Below, piece by piece: positions 1 through 7,513 of a DNA stretch of 17,114 nucleotides. The DNA is taken from assembly GCA_023488565.1 (NCBI GenBank), contig JAMDDZ010000129.1, positions 1-17,114 on the forward strand. Reading direction: 5' to 3'. The stretch comes from Bacillota bacterium (GTDB taxonomy: Bacteria; Bacillota; Sulfobacillia; Sulfobacillales; Sulfobacillaceae). The translations under genes and the position numbers were made by a program. The notes below the pieces were generated by a model that saw only the letters and a program-made list of their open reading frames with translations, was not told the origin of the DNA and searched no databases. Within the stretch, counting starts at the first letter, position 1. Each line of letters begins with the position of its first letter.

Positions 1-340
1 TGGCCAAGCCGGAGGCAGCACGGTGATCGTGCGCGCGGTGCCCCAAGGATTGCGGGATATGCCTAGCGACCCGGCGATGTTTCGCATGATATTGGATTCT
101 TTAATTCAAGGACAGGCACACCCGGGTCATCCTATCACTTGGATCGAAGAACCATTGTTTGCAATGGCGGCGTGTAAAGCGGCCATCAAGGCTTATCGCC
201 CGATGAGTCAGCATGAAATGGTGACGTTGTTGCATGAGATGGCTTACCTTGAAGACCCACGCGGGTGTCCCCATGGACGTCCGACATTAATTCGTTTGTC
301 GCTGGAGGAGGTGGACCGCCGCTTTGGGCGCAAGGGATAG
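1..340 (+). CDS. mutL: DNA mismatch repair protein MutL, C-terminal part (5' end outside window)
   Basis: The reading frame is open from the left edge (first full codon at base 2) to the stop at 338-340, so only about 112 C-terminal residues are present. The fragment matches the MutL dimerisation/endonuclease domain: ACKAAIKA, then CPHGRPT and IRLSLEEVDRRF at the end. In endonuclease-type MutL proteins the Cys of ACKAA and the CPHGRP motif help bind the regulatory metal, so this is probably a nicking MutL, as expected where MutH is absent. The main DQHA metal motif lies upstream and cannot be seen. MutL couples MutS mismatch recognition to strand incision. The 3' end overlaps the proposed miaA start by 17 bases, an arrangement typical of a mutL-miaA operon. 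GTG at 23 is an internal Val, not a start. Confidence 0.93.
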   Translation, partial: GQAGGSTVIVRAVPQGLRDMPSDPAMFRMILDSLIQGQAHPGHPITWIEEPLFAMAACKAAIKAYRPMSQHEMVTLLHEMAYLEDPRGCPHGRPTLIRLSLEEVDRRFGRKG

Positions 341-1268
341 AGAGGGGTTAACACCACTTTTGGTGCTGGCTGGGCCCACCGCGGTGGGAAAAACCGATTT
401 GAGCATTGCCTTGGCCAAACGCATTAACGCCGAAATTATTTCTGCGGATTCGGTTCAGATATACCGGGGATTGAATATTGGGTCAGCCAAAGTGCCATTA
501 ATGCAACGGCAGGAAGTCCGCCATCATTTAATTGATGTGGTGGAGCCAGCCCAGTCTTTTTCCGTAGCTGATTACCAAATACTGGCTAGTTCGGCCATCG
601 AGGATGTGTGGCGTCGCGGACATTTTCCTTTGCTGGTGGGGGGCACTGGCCTATGGATTCGCGCACTGACGCAAAGTTATCCGTTCCCCAAGGAGGCAAC
701 CCAAGAGCGCAACCTGCGAGAGCATTTAGAACGCATGGGTGAACACTATGGATGGGAAGGATTGCGACGGCAATTGCGGTTAGTCGACCCCGAAAGCTGG
801 GAGCATATTCATGCCAACGACCATCGTCGTATGATTCGAGCTTTGGAAGTGTTTTTGACCACGCATAGACGGTTGCCCAGAAATACCGGCAGACCGTCGC
901 GCTATCAAACTCGGTATTGGGTACTGACACGCCCTCTATGGGAATTGCAAGAACGGATTCAGCAAAGAGTAGAAGCTATGCTGGCGGAAGGATTTGAAGA
1001 AGAAGTCCGGGAATTGCTGCGACAAGGATTGTCCCCGAAAGCACAGAGCATGGGATCCATTGGGTATCGTGATATGGTGGATTGGTTTTGGGGCAAATGC
1101 ACTCGGCGCGAACGGGACACACTGATTATCAAACATACCCGTGCTTATGCCAAACGCCAATTAACCTGGTGGCGTTCGGAGCCCGAAGCACGGTGGCTGG
1201 ACCTATCGGTTTGGTCCAGCGATGAAATTTTGTCGCGTCTAGAGCTTTCCGCGAGGGAGTTAATCTAA
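324..1268 (+). CDS. miaA: tRNA dimethylallyltransferase MiaA
   Basis: MiaA transfers a dimethylallyl group to N6 of A37 in tRNAs reading UNN codons, in the cytoplasm. Residues 17-24 are the P-loop GPTAVGKT. They are followed by the substrate motif DSVQIYRGLNIGSAK (from about residue 42), HHLIDVVEP, FSVADYQ, LVGGTGLW and DHRRMIRALEV, and near the C-terminus a SMGSIGY segment and an AYAKRQLTWWR segment. The length, about 314 aa, is normal for the family. The start is uncertain. TTG at 324 has a good purine run GGAGGAGG (304-311) 12 bases upstream, inside mutL. TTG at 360 or GTG at 363 would start nearer the usual MiaA N-terminus and have GAGAGGGG (340-347) upstream. The gene is co-directional and overlapping with mutL, so it is probably co-transcribed. 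The usual downstream neighbour hfq is missing. Confidence 0.96.
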   Translation: MGARDREGLTPLLVLAGPTAVGKTDLSIALAKRINAEIISADSVQIYRGLNIGSAKVPLMQRQEVRHHLIDVVEPAQSFSVADYQILASSAIEDVWRRGHFPLLVGGTGLWIRALTQSYPFPKEATQERNLREHLERMGEHYGWEGLRRQLRLVDPESWEHIHANDHRRMIRALEVFLTTHRRLPRNTGRPSRYQTRYWVLTRPLWELQERIQQRVEAMLAEGFEEEVRELLRQGLSPKAQSMGSIGYRDMVDWFWGKCTRRERDTLIIKHTRAYAKRQLTWWRSEPEARWLDLSVWSSDEILSRLELSARELI

Positions 1269-1323
1269 GCCCAACGGTACCAAGAGAGACGGCATGAAGA
1301 CCGGGGGCGGTTGCCGCTATGGA

Positions 1324-1372
1324 CAATCCGCGTCCCCGGATTGGAGACACGCCGTGGCTTAGCCGGCGTCTC
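1324..1372. terminator. Two adjacent hairpins between miaA and a minus-strand gene; candidate bidirectional terminator
   Basis: CAATCCG (1324-1330) pairs with CGGATTG (1337-1343). Directly after it, GAGAC-AC-GCCG (1344-1354) pairs with CGGC-GTCTC (to 1372) with a two-base bulge. The minus-strand 94-aa gene stops inside the second hairpin at 1359, and miaA ends about 55 bases earlier on the other strand, so the position suits termination in both directions. Neither side carries a clear T run, so intrinsic termination is unproven. Confidence 0.35.
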
Positions 1373-1643
1373 GGTCAATGCTTTCGGGAGATACCACAAA
1401 CAGGAGAGAACGGCGCCACCATCTCCATAACGGAATCTTGTCATGGGTGGGCACTTCTGCATCTCGTTTTACCGATTGAACGTACACATTCAACGCATGA
1501 CGCGCGGATTCAAAACGCATCCACAACAAATCAAAATCGCCTTCTCCATCATCGCAAGCCCGAATCGCCATGTGGTAATCCGCTAACAGCCGACTATACA
1601 TATCTGTTTGGTATCGATCGTCTTCGCGATGCAATTTACTCAT
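1359..1643 (-). CDS. Small unknown protein, 94 aa
   Basis: I do not recognise this protein. The ATG at 1643 has a strong Shine-Dalgarno TGGAGGA seven bases upstream on the minus strand, which is the main reason to accept the gene. The first two thirds look helical and charged (acidic CDDGEGDFD around residues 30-38). The last third has a Trp/Arg patch (PLWRWWRRSLLFVV) that could touch a membrane or a nucleic acid. There is no signal peptide. It lies tail-to-tail with miaA, in the place where many Bacillota carry hfq, but it does not resemble Hfq. The gene stands alone, with no close neighbour on its strand. Confidence 0.6.
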   Translation of the reverse strand: MSKLHREDDRYQTDMYSRLLADYHMAIRACDDGEGDFDLLWMRFESARHALNVYVQSVKRDAEVPTHDKIPLWRWWRRSLLFVVSPESIDRDAG

Positions 1644-1949
1644 GGACTAGTCCTCCAGTTCCTATGGTTATTGTGCAACCGACGAGGTCAGGGGATCCGT
1701 AGGTTCTCCTGTTTCTTGGCCCTGCTGTTGACGACAGACAAAACGACATAATAGTTATGCACTTTATTTAAAATACCGTAGACGGACAGGTGAGGTTCCA
1801 TGAAGATTGTCATGTGTACGGATAATTCTTCGACTATGCATGACATTCCTAGCCAATTCCCATCACAATTGGCCCCGAGGGGAATCGCCATGTCAAACGG
1901 AGGCCAAGATGGAAGAATCCTTAACCGACTGCAAACCGGGCACTCTGAC
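1644..1949. other. Intergenic stretch with no convincing gene
   Basis: It separates the 94-aa gene from the end of the lipoprotein gene, both on the minus strand. A 67-codon open frame on the minus strand (1688-1891) has no good ribosome site and no recognisable content. A short hairpin CCCCGAGGGG lies at 1873-1882, and TTGGCC/GGCCAA arms bracket it loosely, so it could be part of the lipoprotein gene's transcription end. I see no clear promoter. Confidence 0.5.
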
Positions 1950-3020
1950 TTATAGGGTTGGTTGCCCTTGGGTCTGCAAGCCTTGCGGCCAGACGCCTAG
2001 GGTTACTGATGCGCTTTCGGCTTCCCAGTGGCCGAGGATGAAGACCACGCGATGATAATATCCGAGAGTCACCTGATCCCCAGGGCTGGTATTGCTCATG
2101 TCTTGTTGCAATTGGGAGCAATTGGATACGGTTAACGGGCCCCAGTTTTTTGTGGTGTCACTAATTTGCGTAATCACATCGCCCACCGGATCCGTGCGTT
2201 GGGTTTGGCCTACCAATGCGGTTGTGCTCGCGGGACTTCCCGCCAACACCGTGTAGACTTGACAACCTTGGACCGTCCAGTCTTGCGGAGTGCTGGTGAC
2301 TTCGACACCAAGATATCCGGGACCGGTGGAAGTGGACTGCGGGGAAGGGGGAGTTGAAGTCGAGGATGGGCTGGTGCTGGGTAAAGTTGGTTCTGGGGGC
2401 GCGGCCGTGGGTTGATAGGTAAAGGTCCAGTGGCTGCCATTGATTTGAAATGAGGCCGTCTGAAGAATGTCTTGGCCAATGTTTACGGCTGCAACCTCCG
2501 TTCCGAGGCCCCCAAGTCCGCTATACAGTCCGCGGTTGGTGAAGATAGGGTCGCGAGGATCTGCTTGGGGAATCAGGGATAAGTGTGGGAACCAATATCC
2601 TGTGACAGTGCCGCCAATCCCGGTAAACCCGGTAGACTGGGTGGTATGAGTCAAGCCATTTTGTTCTAAAACGGTGCCTGACACCTGGCTTTCCTGCGCC
2701 CCACTATCCAATTGTACGGTAACCGGCACCCACTGGAATTGGCCCGACGAATTAGTCCCGCCAACCCATGCCGGAAATAGGGCGGTTCCGTCCTGGGTTA
2801 AGGTGCCCGATAATGTGACGGTGGGACCACTGGCCTCCAGTTGGGAATGTGATGGAGGGGGTGCAACCGGAGAAGAAGAGCGCGGGGCCGACGGAGATTG
2901 TGATGCAGGTGAGGATGAGGGAGGGGATTGCGATGAGGTGTTGATGGTCACGCCACACCCGCCAAGAATGAGGGATCCGATGCCGACGAGGGCTGCTAAT
3001 TCAAACTTTATGGCTTTCAT
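1950..3020 (-). CDS. Predicted lipoprotein with C-terminal PDZ-like domain
   Basis: The N-terminus is a lipoprotein signal: a short charged start, a hydrophobic stretch and a lipobox L-G-G-C with Cys22 as the lipidated residue, so the mature protein should be anchored outside the membrane. Residues 30-60 are a Ser/Pro-rich spacer. Residues 65-200 form an unknown Gly/Thr-rich, probably beta-rich domain. Residues 205-234 are a second Pro/Ser/Thr linker. Residues 235-345 resemble a PDZ domain: GYLGV as the carboxylate-binding loop, VLAGSPAS, VGDVITQI, and a final GDQVTLGYYHR strand. Cys253 and Cys301 could form a disulfide. There is no protease catalytic domain, unlike HtrA-type PDZ proteins. 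The ATG at 3020 has a modest AGGGAAA site upstream. The biological role is unknown. Confidence 0.82.
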   Translation of the reverse strand: MKAIKFELAALVGIGSLILGGCGVTINTSSQSPPSSSPASQSPSAPRSSSPVAPPPSHSQLEASGPTVTLSGTLTQDGTALFPAWVGGTNSSGQFQWVPVTVQLDSGAQESQVSGTVLEQNGLTHTTQSTGFTGIGGTVTGYWFPHLSLIPQADPRDPIFTNRGLYSGLGGLGTEVAAVNIGQDILQTASFQINGSHWTFTYQPTAAPPEPTLPSTSPSSTSTPPSPQSTSTGPGYLGVEVTSTPQDWTVQGCQVYTVLAGSPASTTALVGQTQRTDPVGDVITQISDTTKNWGPLTVSNCSQLQQDMSNTSPGDQVTLGYYHRVVFILGHWEAESASVTLGVWPQGLQTQGQPTL

Positions 3021-3363
3021 GAGGTTTCCCTGCTTTCATAAGGGTTATTATTTAGGGTCAAGGTGCGTGAGCCTAACCTATGATGAGCTATTGGAGAACC
3101 GTGATGCCTAAGTAGTGAAAGGTTATAGCTATGTTAAGTGTTCTAATTCCAAGATTTGTTTAGAATTATACGGCATTTGAGGGAATTAGTAGAGAACTTG
3201 TTGAGAGGTGCTCGTAATCCTGCAGATTGCGGCGGAATTTCCCGTTACGATTGGTCTGAATATAGGTCAAATGCACTCCAACTGTAAAAAAGAATTGGAG
3301 ATTCGGGTTTTCTTGATAGATCAATCGCATTTTTGGCCTAAGCACGGGGGGACAGACCTGACG
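3021..3363. other. Intergenic region upstream of the lipoprotein gene
   Basis: No gene can be supported here. On the minus strand there is a perfect -10-like TATAAT (3170-3165), but the sequence about 17 bases upstream is a poor -35. It would give a leader of roughly 140 bases for the lipoprotein gene. The stretch is AT-richer than its surroundings. An open minus-strand frame runs through much of it without recognisable motifs. Confidence 0.35.
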
Positions 3364-3453
3364 TCAACAAGGTAGTGATGTGACAGGTGTCATGATATTG
3401 GAATCGCCGAAGACACGGGTAGACATGGCTTCAACAATTTCGGTTCCCGGGCC
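3364..3453 (-). pseudogene. Possible remnant of a VapC-type (PIN) toxin
   Basis: Directly after the antitoxin stop (TGA, 3456-3454) and in the same frame, 29 sense codons follow before the next stop at 3364-3366. The peptide starts GPGTEIVEAMSTRVFGDSNI. It resembles the VapC region just after the first catalytic strand, where many family members read 'EPG...V..A'. If that is right, the toxin start and first catalytic Asp region, and all later parts, are gone. The fragment is short and the match is from memory of the family, so this is a tentative call. Confidence 0.3.
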
Positions 3454-3696
3454 TCACTCCCCATCTTTACGCCTCTCAGCAGTGAGTTCCTGCACTAATG
3501 ACCTATCACGGGGAATATACTGCGCGGTGAGTTCGCGCGCTCGGGCCAGTGCTTGCCGGAGAGGGACTACCCGCAATTCACTATCTTGCAGCCGTATCAC
3601 AACCACGTCACCTTCTTGGATACCCAGACACTTACGAAAATCCGCCGGGATTACAATGCGCCCTCCATCGGCAATCCGCGTGGATGCTTCTCGCAT
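3454..3696 (-). CDS. AbrB/MazE-fold antitoxin (VapB-type), orphan
   Basis: This 80-aa protein has the swapped-hairpin AbrB/SpoVT DNA-binding fold in its first half: RIADGGRIVIPADFRKCLGI, then EGDVVVIRLQDSELRVVPL. The second half is a charged helical tail (ARARELTAQYIPRDRSLVQE...) of the type that binds and blocks a PIN toxin. Such proteins normally neutralise VapC and repress their own operon. No intact toxin gene follows: only a 29-codon fragment lies downstream. The ATG at 3696 has AGGCGG nine bases upstream. A perfect TTGACA occurs on the same strand near 3755-3760, but no well-spaced -10 accompanies it. It may be a stand-alone regulator or the surviving half of a decayed locus. Confidence 0.82.
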   Translation of the reverse strand: MREASTRIADGGRIVIPADFRKCLGIQEGDVVVIRLQDSELRVVPLRQALARARELTAQYIPRDRSLVQELTAERRKDGE

Positions 3697-4209
3697 ATGT
3701 CGGAACCGCCTGTATGCGTGTCATTAATAGTACGGCTACCATTTTATCCTCATATGTCAAGTGATTGCGAGGTGTCATAGATGAGGAAAGGCGGATTTCT
3801 CTAATGACCTCTTGGCTGACCCATGAGACCTGTTCACAGTTCGGGGATAAATCCAGTCATCGGCATGCCAAGACGAGTCGAGGGCAGGTTTTCCGGATTT
3901 TTTTGGACTTGGCCCCTGCGCTTTATAGTGCCAAGAACTCATCGAGATTGGACCCTCACGCGTCACAGATCACCCAAAAGGGGGTCCACGCATCGCGGCA
4001 ATGCAGTTGCCCACTTTGCACTATTGGGCTAATTTATGCCGTTTATTCTAGTAATTGCACGAACGTTCAACGCCATTCATCGTTTGCTATCATGCCTGGT
4101 TAATCCCTAAATCATTTCAGTCGGGCCCTCTCGGGCTCCAGAACCGGTGGTTTCCATGCGATATCAACGATGTGTCCCGGATATTGCACTAGCGTCACTC
4201 TGATTATCC
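3697..4209. other. Gene-poor stretch between antitoxin and cell-wall hydrolase
   Basis: Several open frames of 60-112 codons cross this region in different frames. None has a ribosome site, domain motif or coding-like composition that I trust. A small hairpin with arms GGGCCC and GGGCTC (loop TCTC, about 4123-4138) lies some 70 bases past the end of the SleB-like gene and might weakly terminate it, but no T run follows. It could hold debris of an older gene. Confidence 0.4.
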
Positions 4210-5172
4210 CTATCTGCAGAATACCTGCGACCCAATTTCTGTTGTGACCGGCAAGGAGTTCATCCATCCCGTATGCGGCAGGTTGGGATTGAAGTAAAAC
4301 AGTGCGCCATGGGTAGGGTCCCAACCATTTAGAGCAGCTTGAGCCGCCATAAAGGCCAGAGGGCCGGGCGGTTGCCAAATGGTGCCATTGCTGACAGAAG
4401 CGAACTGTCCCGGATCTTCGATGACCCCAGGCAATGTTTTGGGAAACCCCGGGGTATTCAGTCGGTTGAGGACCACGGCGGCTACGGCGACTTGTCCCAC
4501 GAAGGGCTGATTGCCAGCTTCAGCTTGAACCAAATGCGCCAGCAAAAGCACATCCGATGCGGAATAAGTGGTGGCTTGCGGTAAGCTGCGACTTGTCAGC
4601 AAGGGCAGGGACGCAGTTTGTTGGCCCGGGGAGTAGACCCCTTGGGGAACGGTACCTGTATAGGGGATGATCAAAGTTTGACCTGGGGAAAGCTTGTCCG
4701 ACACTAATCGATTCTCGTGCCAGAGCAACAGCAGCGGGACACCAAATTGTTGCGCAATCGACTTTAAGGTATTTCCGGGCCTTACCGTATAGGTATCTGG
4801 CACCACTAGATACTTGCCGGCGTAGATCGTGGTCGATGTTAATTGGTTGACTTCCTCGAGATCCATGACTGAGGTGTGGAATTTTTGGGCTATCGACCAC
4901 AGTGAGTCCCCCCATTGGATGTGGTACAGACGCCCCTGGGGAGGAAGCGGGCGCTGCAAACGAACAGGCTTTGCTGTTACCCGGGATGATTTGGGAATGA
5001 CAAAGGCTAGCGGAGATACAACCTGATGAGATAGCTTCGAGGCTTGATCTGCATGAGTCGGTGTTTGAACCTTAGGGGGAGCCGCGAATCCAATGACTAG
5101 AGCTCCGAGCCCGATGAAAATTTGACGTTGCCACAACTTAGTGTGTTGAAGCCAGTCCAATACTTTCACCAA
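4210..5172 (-). CDS. SleB-like cell-wall hydrolase with two LysM domains
   Basis: The domain order is: an N-terminal hydrophobic segment (residues 17-31; signal anchor or signal peptide), a basic/Pro linker, LysM 1 (about 83-125, starting YHIQWGDSLWSIA), LysM 2 (about 128-170, starting YTVRPGNTLKSIA), and a C-terminal Hydrolase_2 domain of the SleB/CwlJ family (about 203-320). Glu218 in VQAEAGN is the expected catalytic acid. Other family signatures are GQVAVAAVVLNRL, FASVSNGTIWQ, ALNGWDPTHGALFYFNP and the C-terminal FCR. The family cleaves peptidoglycan, classically spore cortex muramic-lactam peptidoglycan during germination, and LysM repeats bind the glycan. Translation probably begins at TTG 5172 or the adjacent GTG 5169, after GGGAGGG (5185-5179 on the minus strand). 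CATACACA (about 5213-5206) faintly resembles a sporulation-sigma -10. A vegetative hydrolase is also possible. Confidence 0.9.
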   Translation of the reverse strand: MVKVLDWLQHTKLWQRQIFIGLGALVIGFAAPPKVQTPTHADQASKLSHQVVSPLAFVIPKSSRVTAKPVRLQRPLPPQGRLYHIQWGDSLWSIAQKFHTSVMDLEEVNQLTSTTIYAGKYLVVPDTYTVRPGNTLKSIAQQFGVPLLLLWHENRLVSDKLSPGQTLIIPYTGTVPQGVYSPGQQTASLPLLTSRSLPQATTYSASDVLLLAHLVQAEAGNQPFVGQVAVAAVVLNRLNTPGFPKTLPGVIEDPGQFASVSNGTIWQPPGPLAFMAAQAALNGWDPTHGALFYFNPNLPHTGWMNSLPVTTEIGSQVFCR

Positions 5173-5407
5173 TAGGAACCCTCCCGCTGACTCAGAGTTG
5201 TCCTATGTGTATGCGGAGTAACACGAAAAATTTCCTAAATTCGGATCGTTTGGCGCATCGATGGATAATTCGGTAAGCTCTTACCAAGGGTGGGATACTT
5301 GAGCGTGTCAGCAGGAAATGTGGACAGATAACACGAATTTCCGTAACGGGTTGAAATTTTTTACCTTTTGCAGCCATTAGTATGATTAACGAAAGGAAGT
5401 ATTGATT
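5173..5407. promoter_or_regulatory. Divergent intergenic region (SleB-like gene / prolyl oligopeptidase)
   Basis: These 235 bases separate two divergently transcribed genes and must hold promoters for both. On the plus strand TATGAT at 5381-5386 looks like a -10, but its best -35-like partner TTGAAA (5351-5356) is 24 bases away, and the implied transcript start falls almost on the ribosome site. I therefore do not assign a definite promoter. A 61-codon minus-strand frame inside the region looks like chance. Confidence 0.4.
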
Positions 5408-7417
5408 ATGGCATCACGATATCCTATTACAGTTTCGCGTCCGGTTCACGAAGAGCGATTTGGCCATCACCTGGTCGATCCCTACCGCTGGTTGGAAGAG
5501 GGTGTTTCCTCAGAAGTCCAAGAGTGGGCACGGCAGCAGCATACGTACACCACAGGATGCTTGCGGGATAATGGTCGATGGGAAACTATTCGCAACCGAT
5601 TGCGTCAGTTAAGGGACCTTCGCGATATCACCATTCCCAAAGTAGCGGGGGCCAGCCAGGTCTATTTGTTGCGGGAACCGCAACAAAACCAGGCGGTATT
5701 ATATTTACAACAGGATGATCGACGCACGATCCTTTATGATCCCAATTTGGCCTCAGAACCCGAGGCGGTGGATTGGTTTGAAGTGTCGCCACTAGGGCGG
5801 TATGTCGCATTTGGAGTCTCGCCACACGGCAATGAATGGTCTACTTTGCAAGTGTTCGACACCCTCAAAGGACAGTGCACCGACGATCGCATTCCTCGTG
5901 CCCGATATTCCTCAGTGGCTTTTGACCCCGACGGGAAAGGATTTTACTACACCCGTTACCCAATGCTAGGAGAAGTGCCGGAAGGGGAGGAGGACTACCA
6001 CAGTTCGGTATTTTGGCACACCTTTGGGACGCCTTATAGGAGCGATTTGCTGATACTGCGGGATGAAGACCGACGGTCGATGCCGAGCGTCAGTTTATCT
6101 GAGACCGGCCGTTTTTTGGCCGTGCAAATATCCCATGGGTGGGTTGAAGATGAAGTATTGATTAAAGACGTTCTTCAAGGCGGCCCTTGGCAAAAAGTCG
6201 GCCCAAAGTCGCCAGGCGTGGCATCCCCCTATTGGGTAGGAGACAGACTGTTTTTGCACACGAATCGGCAGAATTCGTTGTGGGAGCTTCTCGAAGTTGA
6301 CTTGGAAGAGGGGTCTTGGCAATCAGTAATACCGCCTCATCCAGGCAGGATACTACATGACATAGGGTTTTTCCAACATCGGATTATGGCTCATTATGTA
6401 GAGATGGCGGTTTCTCGACTTGAGACCTACGCACTGGACGGAAATGACCTCGCGCCAATTGATCTGCCGGACTTTAGCCAGGTGACAGGCATGGCGGGCA
6501 CCTGGGACGGAGATTTGACGGTTATTGGCCTTACTGGATTTGACAGACCCCATGGCCTATACCGATGGCAAGGGCGAGGTGGCGAGTTGATGCCAATGAA
6601 CCTGGCCGGTGATCTAAATTCCACAATGCGAATCACCCAGCAATGGGCTACTTCAAAAGATGGCACTCGCATTCCTTACTTTCTGTTGACACCAAACAAC
6701 GCCGAGCCAACGGGTACCATGCCGTTGGTGGCTACGGGATACGGCGGCTTTAATATCGCCAACCTGCCAGCATATTCGGCATCCATTGTGCGCTGGGTGC
6801 AAGAAGGCGGTATTTACGTTGTGAGCAACTTGCGCGGGGGCAGCGAGTTTGGTGAAACTTGGCATCAGGCTGGCATGCTGGAACGAAAGCAAAATGTGTT
6901 TGATGATTTTGCTGCGGTAATTGCTGACGTGCAACAGCGAGGGTGGACCGATCCGGCCCATACGGTTATTACTGGGCGCAGCAATGGAGGACTTTTGGTG
7001 GGCGCGCTATTGACTCAAAGACCAGAGTTGATGAAAGGCGTTGTCTGCGGCGTGCCACTTCTGGACATGATTCGTTACCCGTATTTTCAAATTGCCGATC
7101 TTTGGACGCACGAATATGGAACGCCTGATCGACAGCCGGATTTTGAATGGCTACTGCAATATTCGCCTTACCATAATGTGCGGCCGACCATAGATTATCC
7201 CGCCACCCTATTTTTTACCTCGGCGGAAGATTCTCGGGTAGATCCCCTGCATGCCAGAAAAATGGCGGCGTTGCTTCAGAACCTTCCTGGACAGTCGCAG
7301 CCCATCTACCTGCGTGTGGAACCCCAGGCCGGCCATGGGGTGGGCAAGACCGTAGACCAGTGGGTGACCGAGGAAGCCGATATTTGGACGTTTACTGAGC
7401 AACTGATTAAGATCTGA
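5408..7417 (+). CDS. Prolyl oligopeptidase family serine peptidase (S9A)
   Basis: This 669-aa protein has the full S9A plan: a short N-terminal helical part with YPITVSRPVHEERFGHHLVDPYRWLE, a beta-propeller over roughly residues 70-400, and a C-terminal alpha/beta-hydrolase domain. The catalytic triad is visible: Ser525 in GRSNGG, Asp608 in AEDSRV, and His643 in AGHGVGK. The family cuts short peptides after proline; the propeller excludes folded proteins. There is no signal peptide, so it is probably cytoplasmic and used in peptide catabolism. I choose ATG 5408 because AAAGGAAG (5392-5399) sits eight bases upstream. The in-frame TTG at 5402 is too close to that site. The RidA-family gene follows after about 96 bases on the same strand and may share the transcript. 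Confidence 0.95.
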   Translation: MASRYPITVSRPVHEERFGHHLVDPYRWLEEGVSSEVQEWARQQHTYTTGCLRDNGRWETIRNRLRQLRDLRDITIPKVAGASQVYLLREPQQNQAVLYLQQDDRRTILYDPNLASEPEAVDWFEVSPLGRYVAFGVSPHGNEWSTLQVFDTLKGQCTDDRIPRARYSSVAFDPDGKGFYYTRYPMLGEVPEGEEDYHSSVFWHTFGTPYRSDLLILRDEDRRSMPSVSLSETGRFLAVQISHGWVEDEVLIKDVLQGGPWQKVGPKSPGVASPYWVGDRLFLHTNRQNSLWELLEVDLEEGSWQSVIPPHPGRILHDIGFFQHRIMAHYVEMAVSRLETYALDGNDLAPIDLPDFSQVTGMAGTWDGDLTVIGLTGFDRPHGLYRWQGRGGELMPMNLAGDLNSTMRITQQWATSKDGTRIPYFLLTPNNAEPTGTMPLVATGYGGFNIANLPAYSASIVRWVQEGGIYVVSNLRGGSEFGETWHQAGMLERKQNVFDDFAAVIADVQQRGWTDPAHTVITGRSNGGLLVGALLTQRPELMKGVVCGVPLLDMIRYPYFQIADLWTHEYGTPDRQPDFEWLLQYSPYHNVRPTIDYPATLFFTSAEDSRVDPLHARKMAALLQNLPGQSQPIYLRVEPQAGHGVGKTVDQWVTEEADIWTFTEQLIKI

Positions 7418-7462
7418 TGTTAAATGCCTCTGGATATATGGGCTTGGACTGGGGGAGTGAAA

Positions 7463-7507
7463 ATGGCCAGGTCCTTATATCCGCACACTTCAAATTTGGG
7501 GGACTAG
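7463..7507 (+). CDS. Possible 14-aa leader minigene before the RidA-family gene
   Basis: ATG at 7463 has a strong Shine-Dalgarno GGGGGAG (7451-7457) five bases upstream. It opens a 14-codon frame (MARSLYPHTSNLGD) that ends in TAG at 7505-7507. The RidA-family ribosome site (TTGGGGGAC) overlaps the last codons, and its ATG is seven bases past the stop, a geometry that would allow translational coupling. The peptide has no run of one amino acid that would suggest attenuation. It could be a chance start site. Confidence 0.3.
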   Translation: MARSLYPHTSNLGD

Positions 7508-7513
7508 TAACAG

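Noticed and set aside
586..1462. Several open frames of 65-114 codons on the minus strand over miaA
   Set aside because: They lie fully in the shadow of a clearly recognised gene, have no ribosome sites and no motifs.
2674..3111. 145-codon plus-strand frame opposite the lipoprotein gene
   Set aside because: It is the complement of the Ser/Pro/Gly-rich lipoprotein, with a composition typical of a shadow frame and no ribosome site.
3385..3778. AGGTGTCAT as a direct repeat at 3385-3393 and 3770-3778 around the orphan antitoxin, as if a target-site duplication
   Set aside because: A nine-base repeat is expected many times by chance in a window this long, and no inverted terminal repeats accompany it.
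3765..4103. 112-codon plus-strand frame
   Set aside because: No ribosome site, no recognisable motif, and two other frames are open over the same bases, which suggests non-coding sequence.
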